Source: Anaerolineae bacterium
GTDB lineage: Bacteria; Chloroflexota; Anaerolineae; Epilineales; JAHCIE01
Assembly: GCA_026129385.1 (NCBI GenBank)
Contig: JAHCIE010000230.1
Span: forward strand, 1 to 5,672
Direction: 5' to 3'
DNA: 5,672 nt
Below, one piece after another: positions 1-4,370 of the stretch. A model generated the notes under the pieces. That model had not been told where the DNA came from, did not search any database, and saw only the letters and a program-made list of their open reading frames with translations. Both the position numbers and the translations under genes were made by a program. Position 1 is the first letter of the stretch; each line of letters begins with the position of its first letter.

Positions 1-114
1 GGCCTGCGCGCGGCGTACACCGGCCTGGTTGGCCCCACGCCGCCACCCACCCCGCCCGACCCTGCCCCACCGCTCGCGTTGCGGGCCTCCAACATCCTCA
101 CCATGCGTAAGTAG
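1..114 (+). CDS. C-terminal fragment of an unidentified protein (5' end outside window)
   Basis: Reading from base 1, an open frame of 37 codons runs to a TAG at 112-114. The peptide begins GLRAAYTGLVGP, continues through a proline-rich stretch (about residues 12-24) and ends ALRASNILTMRK. It looks like the tail of a real gene that enters from the left: it stays open through GC-rich sequence, ends with a protein-like segment, and stops 37 bases before the best start of the next gene on the same strand. I do not recognise the family, and with so little sequence no function can be proposed. The proline-rich part could be a linker before a short C-terminal tail. The main alternative is chance, since short open frames are common in GC-rich DNA. 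Confidence 0.45.
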   Translation, partial: GLRAAYTGLVGPTPPPTPPDPAPPLALRASNILTMRK

Positions 115-151
115 GCGCGGCCGCGTCGCCCGCCGCGCCGAGTCTCGCCCC

Positions 152-931
152 ATGCCTCCACCGCCCACCCCCAACGACGACGCTCTCTGGCGCGAGTGCC
201 AGGTCGCCGCGCGCCGCGTCCTCGCCAACCACGGCTGGGGCCTGGTGGACGACGAGGCCGCCTTCGTGGCCGAGGTGCTGGCCGTGGTGCGCGCCTCACC
301 TGGCCGTAGCGGCGACAGCCTCGCCCGCCGCGCCGAGCGCGCCACCATCCACGCCTATTGCCCCCGCCTGTACGCGGCCTGCCGGGCCGGGCACGGGCGG
401 CGCGCCGCGCAGGCCTTCGACGAGATGGGCCGCTACCTGCACGCCATCGCCCGCCGCCGCAGCCACGACCCGCAGCGCGCCCAGGACGCCGCGCAACGCG
501 CCCTCGAAGCCATCTGGCAGCACCTGGACGAGGTGCGCGCGCCGGAGGCCTTCCTCGGCTACGCGCGGGTCGTCCTGCTGCGCGAAATGGGGCCGCATGG
601 CGCGTCCCGGCCGGAGCCGCGCCGCTTCGTGCCCCTGCGGGGCGACGACGCGGCGGAAGAGGGCGTCGTCCTACCTGACCCCCACACCGCCGAGGCCGCC
701 GCGAGCGCCGAGCGCGCCGCCGCCGACCCGGCCCTGCGCGCCGCGCTGCGAGACTGCCTGCGCAGCGCGGCCCAGCGCGAGGTCATCGAGCGGCTATTCC
801 TGGCCGAGGAGAGCGTCACTGCCGTCGCCGACGCCCTGTCCACGACGCCCGCCAACGTGTGGGTGCTGAAGAGCCGCGCCCTGGCCCGTCTGCGCCGATG
901 CCCGGAGGTGATGCTGGCGCTGGGGGGTTGA
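152..931 (+). CDS. Divergent sigma-70 family (ECF-like) RNA polymerase sigma factor
   Basis: The predicted 259-residue protein resembles a two-domain ECF-type sigma factor, which would direct RNA polymerase core to a subset of promoters. Region 2 is seen at about residues 87-146, where the AQDAAQRALEAIWQHLDEV segment matches the helix of region 2 that contacts core polymerase. Region 4 lies at about residues 196-250: a helix with QREVIERLFL, then a helix-turn-helix (SVTAVADALSTTPANVWVLK) followed by SRALARLRR, the usual recognition-helix ending. The linker (about 150-195) is acidic and alanine-rich. An N-terminal extension of about 85 residues before region 2 is longer than in ordinary ECF factors and has no domain I recognise. 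The -10 recognition part of region 2 is weakly conserved. The frame is open back to an ATG at 29, but that start would overlap the upstream gene end, so ATG 152 is preferred. No clear Shine-Dalgarno precedes it. No anti-sigma gene is adjacent in the window. Codon use is strongly GC-biased, as in the rest of the chromosome. Confidence 0.72.
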   Translation: MPPPPTPNDDALWRECQVAARRVLANHGWGLVDDEAAFVAEVLAVVRASPGRSGDSLARRAERATIHAYCPRLYAACRAGHGRRAAQAFDEMGRYLHAIARRRSHDPQRAQDAAQRALEAIWQHLDEVRAPEAFLGYARVVLLREMGPHGASRPEPRRFVPLRGDDAAEEGVVLPDPHTAEAAASAERAAADPALRAALRDCLRSAAQREVIERLFLAEESVTAVADALSTTPANVWVLKSRALARLRRCPEVMLALGG

Positions 932-956
932 AGATGGCAGGTTGAAAGTTGAAGGT
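926..956. repeat. Short GTTGAA-type degenerate repeat
   Basis: The unit GTTGAA occurs three times in a short space, at 927-932, 941-946 and 948-953, spanning the stop codon of the sigma gene and the proposed TTG start of the HigB-like gene. From memory, degenerate runs of this kind occur between genes in Chloroflexota and some cyanobacteria. Its position, exactly where the HigB-like protein stops resembling its family, suggests a rearrangement point. That is inference. Confidence 0.45.
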
Positions 957-1199
957 CGGAGCAGGTCGTTTGACGGTGGAGGCGAAACGAGTTATGTTTT
1001 GGAAGTGGGAGTATACACATCTTCCGCCGAGTTACGACAGATGTTTCCGAGCGCCGATCAAGTTGGGAAGCTGACTGTCTTCAATAGCGGTGGCAACAAG
1101 ATGCGCCTCATCGCCGCCATTCACTACAATCGGCAGAAGGTGTACATTCGAGCCATCTTGACCCACGAGGAGTATGACCGCGGAACGTGGAAGGAGTAG
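942..1199 (+). CDS. higB: HigB-family type II toxin (RelE-fold mRNA interferase), N-terminus abnormal or decayed
   Basis: The 85-residue product carries the diagnostic C-terminal half of HigB-family toxins, which cut mRNA on the ribosome. From about residue 27 it reads as the family core: SSAELRQMFPSADQVGKLTV, then FNSGGNK, MRLIAAIHYNRQKVYIR and LTHEEYDRGTWKE. The beta-strand residues and the THxEYD motif near the end are intact. Full-length relatives are about 95-105 residues and begin with helices containing a conserved Trp-Tyr. Here the first ~25 residues are glycine- and serine-rich and do not match, and the missing length would have to lie inside the preceding sigma gene. The only upstream in-frame starts are non-ATG: TTG 942, TTG 999 and GTG 1005. 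An ATG at 994, behind GGTGGAGG, is in another frame. The toxin may therefore be truncated, frameshifted or inactive. The next gene follows 4 bases after its stop, so the two are probably co-transcribed. Base composition looks lower in GC than the neighbours, consistent with transfer. Confidence 0.75.
   Translation: MKVEGRSRSFDGGGETSYVLEVGVYTSSAELRQMFPSADQVGKLTVFNSGGNKMRLIAAIHYNRQKVYIRAILTHEEYDRGTWKE
1189..1196 (+). promoter_or_regulatory. Strong ribosome binding site for the DUF2283-like gene
   Basis: GGAAGGAG lies 7 bases before the ATG at 1204. Its AAGGAG part is also the last two sense codons of the HigB-like gene. This is the clearest plus-strand Shine-Dalgarno in the window. It fixes the start of the downstream gene at 1204 rather than at the earlier in-frame non-ATG codon or the second ATG at 1210. 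Confidence 0.75.
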
Positions 1200-1203
1200 G
1201 GTC

Positions 1204-1491
1204 ATGGCAATGCGTGCCGTGGAGCAAGTCGAGCGAGTATGGCAGTCCGTCCAGGCCTACTTTCCCAAGAGCATCGAACCGTCGAAGCTGTGGGGGCACT
1301 ACAATCCGACGGCGGATTCTCTCACCATCTACTTCACTAGCTCACCTGTCCCGAGCATCTGGGCGGACGTCGATGCGTCCGCCTGCGTCGGCTTCGCGCC
1401 CGATGACGAGAGCATCGTCACCGGCGTGATGATCGAGCATTTTAGGCACTGGCTGCTGGCGACGGACCGTCCGCGCACGACAGCCGCCTAA
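1204..1491 (+). CDS. Small DUF2283-like protein, putative antitoxin partner of the HigB-like toxin
   Basis: The 95-residue protein opens with an amphipathic helix (about residues 4-20). It then has a pattern resembling DUF2283 proteins: HYNPTADSLTIYF at 32-44, a strand pair around PSIWADVDASACVGFAP (50-66), and VTGVMIEHF at 72-80. The Y-x-P-x-A-D-x-L-x-I-x-F motif followed by a V-x-G-x-x-I-x-x-F strand is the main basis for the call. No function is firmly established for this family. From memory its members often sit in small two-gene cassettes beside toxin-like proteins, hence the antitoxin suggestion. There is no visible helix-turn-helix, so it is not a standard HigA. It starts 4 bases after the HigB-like stop with a strong ribosome binding site, in the toxin-first order usual for higBA. 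It could instead be an unrelated small protein co-transcribed by chance. Confidence 0.6.
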   Translation: MAMRAVEQVERVWQSVQAYFPKSIEPSKLWGHYNPTADSLTIYFTSSPVPSIWADVDASACVGFAPDDESIVTGVMIEHFRHWLLATDRPRTTAA

Positions 1492-1566
1492 GGTTGGCGT
1501 CGCAATGGCGCAAGACACCCCGCTAGCGGCGGACTACCGGGGTGTGCATCGGGCCTGAGGTTGGCG
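1486..1566. repeat. 14-base imperfect direct repeat flanking a hairpin
   Basis: GCCTAAGGTTGGCG at 1486-1499 recurs as GCCTGAGGTTGGCG at 1553-1566, with 13 of 14 bases identical and starts 67 bases apart. The first copy covers the stop codon of the DUF2283-like gene. The DNA between the copies holds the hairpin at 1515-1545. The arrangement could be a local duplication or the edge of an inserted cassette. Nothing here identifies a transposase or a defined attachment site. Confidence 0.4.
1515..1545. terminator. Candidate hairpin between convergent genes
   Basis: ACACCCCG (1515-1522) and CGGGGTGT (1538-1545) form a perfect 8-base inverted repeat around a 15-base loop. A self-complementary CCGCTAGCGG (1520-1529) overlaps the left arm. 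The hairpin lies 23 bases after the stop of the DUF2283-like gene, between two convergent genes. That is a usual place for a terminator, but no T-run follows on either strand. It is at best a factor-independent terminator of atypical form, or an mRNA 3'-end stabiliser. Confidence 0.35.
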
Positions 1567-1575
1567 GCTGTAGAG

Positions 1576-1602
1576 CCAGCGCCGGCGGGACGGCCGGCCT
1601 GG
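1576..1602 (-). terminator. Candidate GC hairpin just past the ABM-domain gene stop
   Basis: CCAG and GCCGGC (1576-1579 and 1581-1586, with C1580 bulged) pair with GCCGGCCTGG (1593-1602), giving a stem of about 10 pairs with a 6-base loop. On the minus strand it begins directly after the TAA at 1603-1605. The stem is very GC-rich but no U-run follows, so termination is plausible but not shown. Confidence 0.35.
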
Positions 1603-1890
1603 TTAGCGGGGGTAGACGATCTCCCCGTCGTGCCACTCTGGCTCACTGGCGAACAGCGCGGCCAGCCGCTGGTAGAGGGCGTCCTGATCGGGCGAGTTGG
1701 CATTGGCGAAGTAGGCGTCCTTGCTCTCGAAGATCACCGCCGTCATGTACACGTTGGGGTCGACGTCCATACGGTAGGTGTACTGGGCCACGAACCCCGG
1801 CACCCGTCGCGCCACAAACTCATCCACCAAGTCTAGCAGTTCGACTTCCGCCCCCGGCTTCAACTGCCCGCGCAGAATCGTTCCGTACAT
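1603..1890 (-). CDS. Small dimeric alpha/beta-barrel protein, antibiotic biosynthesis monooxygenase (ABM)-like
   Basis: The 95-residue protein has the length and pattern of a single ferredoxin-like ABM/Dabb domain. Strand 1 is MYGTILRGQLKPG (1-13), helix 1 is AEVELLDLVDEFVARR (14-29), then PGFVAQYTYRMDVDPNVYMTAVIFES gives two central strands (31-56). KDAYFANANSPDQDALYQRLAALF (57-80) is the second helical part, and EPEWHDGEIVY closes with the last strand. Family members dimerise into a beta-barrel and range from heme-degrading and quinol-oxidising monooxygenases to proteins of unknown role. The substrate cannot be told here. No signal peptide or membrane segment is seen, so it is probably cytosolic. 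The ATG at 1888-1890 follows AAGGAGG (minus strand, 1896-1902) with 5 bases between, so the start is well supported. It is divergent from the archease–rtcB operon and convergent with the toxin-like unit, so it appears to be a single-gene transcript. Confidence 0.7.
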   Translation of the reverse strand: MYGTILRGQLKPGAEVELLDLVDEFVARRVPGFVAQYTYRMDVDPNVYMTAVIFESKDAYFANANSPDQDALYQRLAALFASEPEWHDGEIVYPR

Positions 1891-1895
1891 GTTAG

Positions 1896-1902
1896 CCTCC
1901 TT
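1896..1902 (-). promoter_or_regulatory. Ribosome binding site of the ABM-domain gene
   Basis: On the minus strand AAGGAGG sits 5 bases before the ATG that ends at 1890. It is a consensus Shine-Dalgarno and decides the start of this gene. Confidence 0.75.
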
Positions 1903-1923
1903 GAGTAGGTGAACTACGCTACC

Positions 1924-1935
1924 TGCCTATAGGCA
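1924..1935. promoter_or_regulatory. Perfect 12-base palindrome in divergent spacer, candidate operator
   Basis: TGCCTATAGGCA is identical to its reverse complement. It lies in the 114-base spacer between the divergent ABM-domain gene and archease, about 34 bases from the first start and 69 from the second. A perfect dyad here suits a dimeric transcription factor that could control both directions. Its AT-rich centre could also belong to a -10 element. No regulator gene is adjacent and only one copy was noticed in the window. Confidence 0.4.
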
Positions 1936-2004
1936 AATGATATGTGTGCTGAGGGTCCAGCACAACTGCACCCAACCCTGCCACCCGTGACTGGCGCCCC
2001 GCCG

Positions 2005-2415
2005 ATGTACGAGACCTTCGAGCATACCGCCGACCTGGGGCTGCGCGCCCGCGCCGCGACACTGGACGAGCTGTTCGCGGCAATGGCGCGCGCCCTGACG
2101 GCCACGCTGGTCGAGGACGCGGCGGCGATACAGCCACGGGAGACGGTCCGCCTGCGCCTCGACGGCGACGACCTGGGTTACCTGCTGTTCGACTGGCTCA
2201 ACGAGTTGCTGTATCGTTTCGATGCCCAGGGCTGGCTGTGCGCCGACTTCACTGTGCGCGTCGCCAGTGATGGGCTGGACGCCGAGATTCGCGGCGAGCC
2301 GGTCGACCCCAACCGCCACCGGCTGGACCACGAGGTGAAGGCCATCACCTACCACGGGCTGACCGTCGCGCGAACGCCCGACGGCTGGCTGGCCGAGGTC
2401 ATTGTAGACATCTAG
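2005..2415 (+). CDS. Archease, RtcB ligase cofactor protein
   Basis: The predicted 136-residue protein has the archease signatures. It begins MYETFEHTADLGLRARA, with the conserved E6-HTAD10 metal-binding and active acidic site. It continues with DELFAAMARAL (21-31), DWLNELLYRFD (63-73) and HEVKAITYHGL (109-119), and ends EVIVDI with the conserved Asp at 135, next to the C-terminus. Archease helps RtcB form the RtcB–GMP intermediate, allows multiple turnover and can widen nucleotide use. The length matches the family (about 135-145). The frame stays open back to ATG 1942, but homology starts exactly at ATG 2005. GTG 1987 is possible, and no Shine-Dalgarno precedes either start, so translation may be leaderless or weakly initiated. 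The rtcB gene follows 22 bases after the stop on the same strand, making a two-gene RNA-repair operon. Confidence 0.92.
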   Translation: MYETFEHTADLGLRARAATLDELFAAMARALTATLVEDAAAIQPRETVRLRLDGDDLGYLLFDWLNELLYRFDAQGWLCADFTVRVASDGLDAEIRGEPVDPNRHRLDHEVKAITYHGLTVARTPDGWLAEVIVDI

Positions 2416-2437
2416 GCCCACCGATTGGGGCGATGCT

Positions 2438-3901
2438 ATGGGCAAACAGGGCTTTGACGGGCCGATCGAGCGGGTCACGCCCTATTCGTGGCGCATCCCC
2501 AGGCGTTACCGCGAGGGAATGCGCGTCGACGGCATTATCTACGCCGACCAGCGACTTATCGCCGGTCTCAAGGCCGACCAGGCCCCGGAGCAGGTGGCGA
2601 ATGTCGCCCATCTGCCCGGCATCCAGGTCGCCAGCCTGGCCATGCCCGACATCCACTGGGGCTACGGCTTCCCCATCGGCGGCGTGTGCGCCACCGACCC
2701 CGACGAGGGCGGCGTCATCTCGCCGGGCGGAGTCGGCTACGATATCAACTGCGGCGTGCGGCTGGTGCGGTCGAGCCTGACCGAGGCGGACGTGCGGCCC
2801 CATCTCAAGCAGCTGGTCAACGCCCTGTTCGAGCAAATCCCGACCGGTGTCGGCCGCTCAGGGTCGTACCGCTTCGAGCGCGACGAGTTACGCCGCCTGA
2901 TGGCCGACGGCGTGCCCTACCTGCGGCGGCGCGGCCTGGTGACAGAGCACGACCTGGAACATACCGAGGCCCGCGGCCGGCTGGACGGGGCGGAGCCGCG
3001 CTGGGTCAGCGACCGCGCCCTGGACCGGGGGGCAGACCAGTGCGGAACCCTCGGCTCCGGCAACCACTTCCTGGAGGTCCAGGTCGTGGATGAGATCGTA
3101 GACGCCGAGGCGGCGGCGGTCATGGGCCTGCGCCTGGGGCAGGTGTGCGTGATGATTCACAGCGGCTCGCGCGGCCTGGGCTACCAGGTGTGTGACGACG
3201 CCCTCACGACGCTGCGCGGCGTGCCCGAACGCTACGGCATCCAGTTGCCGGACCGCCAGCTGGCCTGCGCACCGGTCAACAGCCCCGCAGGCGAGCGCTA
3301 CATCGGGGCGATGCGAGCGGCGGCCAACTTCGCCTGGTGCAACCGTCAACTCCTGATGTGGCAGGCGCGGGAGGTCTTCGCCGATGTGTTCGGCCGCTCG
3401 TGGGCGACGCTCGACATGCAGCTCATCTACGACGTGGCCCACAACATCGCCAAGTTTGAGGAGCACGTCGTCAACGGGCAGAACAAGGGGGTATGGGTCC
3501 ACCGCAAGGGGGCGACGCGGGCCTTCCCACCCGGCCATCCGGAGGTCCCCGCCGCCTACCAGGCCATCGGCCAGCCGGTGATCATCCCCGGCGACATGGG
3601 CCGCGCCAGCTGGGTGCTGGTCGGGCAGCCGGGCAGCATGGCCCACACCTTCGGCACGACCTGCCACGGCGCGGGCCGCGCCCTCAGCCGCACCGCCGCC
3701 GTCAAGCGCGCCGAGGGCCGCCGCATCGACACAGAGCTAGAGAAGAGCGGCATCATCGCCCGCGCCCGCAGTTGGAAGGGCCTGGCCGAGGAGCAACCCG
3801 ACGCCTACAAGGACGTGGACGTGGTGGTGGACGTGGTCCACCAGGCGGGCCTGTCGAAGCGGGTGGCGCGCATGCGGCCCATCGGCGTCATCAAGGGGTG
3901 A
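2438..3901 (+). CDS. rtcB: RNA-splicing ligase RtcB (3'-phosphate/5'-OH RNA ligase)
   Basis: This full-length 487-residue RtcB joins RNA ends bearing 2',3'-cyclic phosphate or 3'-phosphate to 5'-OH ends, using GTP and Mn2+. The active site can be read from the sequence. GGVGYDINCGVR supplies metal ligands D102 and C105. CGTLGSGNHFLEVQ supplies N209 and H210. MIHSGSRGLG supplies H241. DVAHNIAKFEEH supplies H335. FGTTCHGAGRALSR carries H410, the residue that takes GMP. These align with constant spacing to the known Pyrococcus RtcB ligands. RVDGIIYADQRL and SLAMPDIHWGYGFPIGG in the N-terminal part are also typical. No intein interrupts the gene, although rtcB is a frequent intein host. The start ATG 2438 follows a weak GGGG (2427-2430). 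The archease gene lies directly upstream, so both enzymes are probably made from one transcript. In bacteria the likely job is RNA repair after nuclease damage, because tRNA splicing by this route is archaeal and metazoan. No RtcR-type regulator is present in the window. Confidence 0.96.
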   Translation: MGKQGFDGPIERVTPYSWRIPRRYREGMRVDGIIYADQRLIAGLKADQAPEQVANVAHLPGIQVASLAMPDIHWGYGFPIGGVCATDPDEGGVISPGGVGYDINCGVRLVRSSLTEADVRPHLKQLVNALFEQIPTGVGRSGSYRFERDELRRLMADGVPYLRRRGLVTEHDLEHTEARGRLDGAEPRWVSDRALDRGADQCGTLGSGNHFLEVQVVDEIVDAEAAAVMGLRLGQVCVMIHSGSRGLGYQVCDDALTTLRGVPERYGIQLPDRQLACAPVNSPAGERYIGAMRAAANFAWCNRQLLMWQAREVFADVFGRSWATLDMQLIYDVAHNIAKFEEHVVNGQNKGVWVHRKGATRAFPPGHPEVPAAYQAIGQPVIIPGDMGRASWVLVGQPGSMAHTFGTTCHGAGRALSRTAAVKRAEGRRIDTELEKSGIIARARSWKGLAEEQPDAYKDVDVVVDVVHQAGLSKRVARMRPIGVIKG

Positions 3902-3917
3902 CGGCTGTCAACGGCCG

Positions 3918-3944
3918 GCCTTGCCGTCAAGAGGCAGGCAAGGC
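3918..3944 (+). terminator. Candidate terminator of the archease–rtcB operon
   Basis: GCCTTGCC (3918-3925) and GGCAAGGC (3937-3944) are perfect 8-base complementary arms around an 11-base loop, starting 17 bases after the rtcB stop. About 8 bases later the strand becomes T-rich (TTAAATTT), which is weaker than a classic U-run. A competing pairing joins TGACGGC (3899-3905) to GCCGTCA (3923-3929). Confidence 0.45.
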
Positions 3945-4105
3945 GACCAACCTTAAATTTAGAGGCTGTTTTGTCCGCCGGATGGGGGCATCGAAAAGTC
4001 CCCACAGCGCCTACCGGCTGTGGTGCAAGGATGGACGCGCGGCACAGTATATGGTGATTTCGCGGCAACTGTGGCGGCCCCCTTTTCTACAGAACATTTG
4101 GCCGA

Positions 4106-4134
4106 TTGCGCACCCCCGGCCTTTCTGCTACAAT
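4106..4134 (+). promoter_or_regulatory. Candidate promoter with extended -10, probably for dnaA
   Basis: TACAAT at 4129-4134 matches the -10 consensus in 5 of 6 bases and is preceded by TG plus one base, forming an extended -10 (TGCTACAAT). A weak TTGCGC sits at 4106-4111 with 17-base spacing. Transcription would begin near 4141 and give a leader of about 230 bases before the dnaA ATG. It is the best promoter match I noticed in the window. Confidence 0.5.
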
Positions 4135-4182
4135 CAGCGCACCCAACAATTGACGGTGTCGGCTCCCCAACTTGCATGACAG

Positions 4183-4344
4183 CCAGGCGCCGCCCGAGAT
4201 ATAGGCTCCTGCCGCCTCCGCGCGTTGAATAGCGCGCGGGTGGGGCCTGGGTCTCCATGGTGGTAATACGTTGTACTCACCCCGCCGAGCTATTTGGCCT
4301 CGGTGGTTGGTGTGTTGTCATTGCCAAGGGTGCGGTACAACCCT
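4183..4344 (+). ncRNA. Putative structured dnaA leader or small RNA (tandem hairpins)
   Basis: Three successive hairpin domains can be drawn. Domain A closes with CCAGGC (4183-4188) and GCCTGG (4245-4250) and contains the very stable CCGCGCG/CGCGCGG hairpin (4218-4224 with 4233-4239). Domain B is rod-like: GGTAAT (4262-4267) with ATTGCC (4320-4325), CACC (4278-4281) with GGTG (4309-4312), and CCGCCGAG (4282-4289) with CTCGGTGG (4299-4306), topped by a 9-base loop. Domain C is AGGGT/ACCCT (4327-4331 with 4340-4344). They lie between the extended -10 promoter and dnaA. They could form a regulatory 5' leader or a separate small RNA. No known riboswitch or RNA family was recognised, and GC-rich DNA produces hairpins easily. 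In addition, part of this stretch is open in frame with dnaA. Confidence 0.3.
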
Positions 4345-4370
4345 CAGCATCCGAAGACGGGTACACGACT

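Larger units (their letters stand above)
3902..4370. other. 469-base non-coding stretch between rtcB and dnaA
   Basis: I see no convincing protein gene in this stretch; its open frames on both strands have no protein-like character. It holds a candidate rtcB terminator (3918-3944), an AT-richer patch around 3950-3975, a 7-pair hairpin CCACAGC/GCTGTGG (4002-4008 with 4017-4023), a good promoter ending in TACAAT (4129-4134), and a strongly structured leader before dnaA (4183-4344). No tRNA, SRP RNA core or tmRNA ends were recognised. Sequences close to the DnaA box consensus (TTATCCACA and its complement) were looked for and not found; the nearest, around 3999-4006, matches only partly. An origin is therefore not supported here. 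Confidence 0.6.

Noticed and set aside
29..151. Upstream start of the sigma factor at ATG 29
   Set aside because: The added 41 residues are Arg/Pro-rich, unlike the rest, and would overlap the open frame that ends at 114.
1927..2478. Minus-strand open frame of 183 codons opposite archease
   Set aside because: It overlaps the whole archease gene, which has clear family motifs, and shows no protein-like features of its own.
2888..3667. Minus-strand open frame of 259 codons opposite rtcB
   Set aside because: It is the antisense shadow of the rtcB catalytic region, with no family pattern and no supported start.
2438..3901. Intein within rtcB
   Set aside because: The motifs are spaced as in intein-free RtcB and the length (487) is normal.
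3493..4179. Plus-strand open frame of 228 codons running from rtcB into the spacer
   Set aside because: Most of it is rtcB read in another frame, rich in Arg, Gly and Pro; the part beyond rtcB shows no recognisable domain.
3902..4370. Chromosomal replication origin next to dnaA
   Set aside because: No cluster of DnaA-box-like nonamers and no clear AT-rich unwinding region was found; closeness to dnaA alone is not enough.
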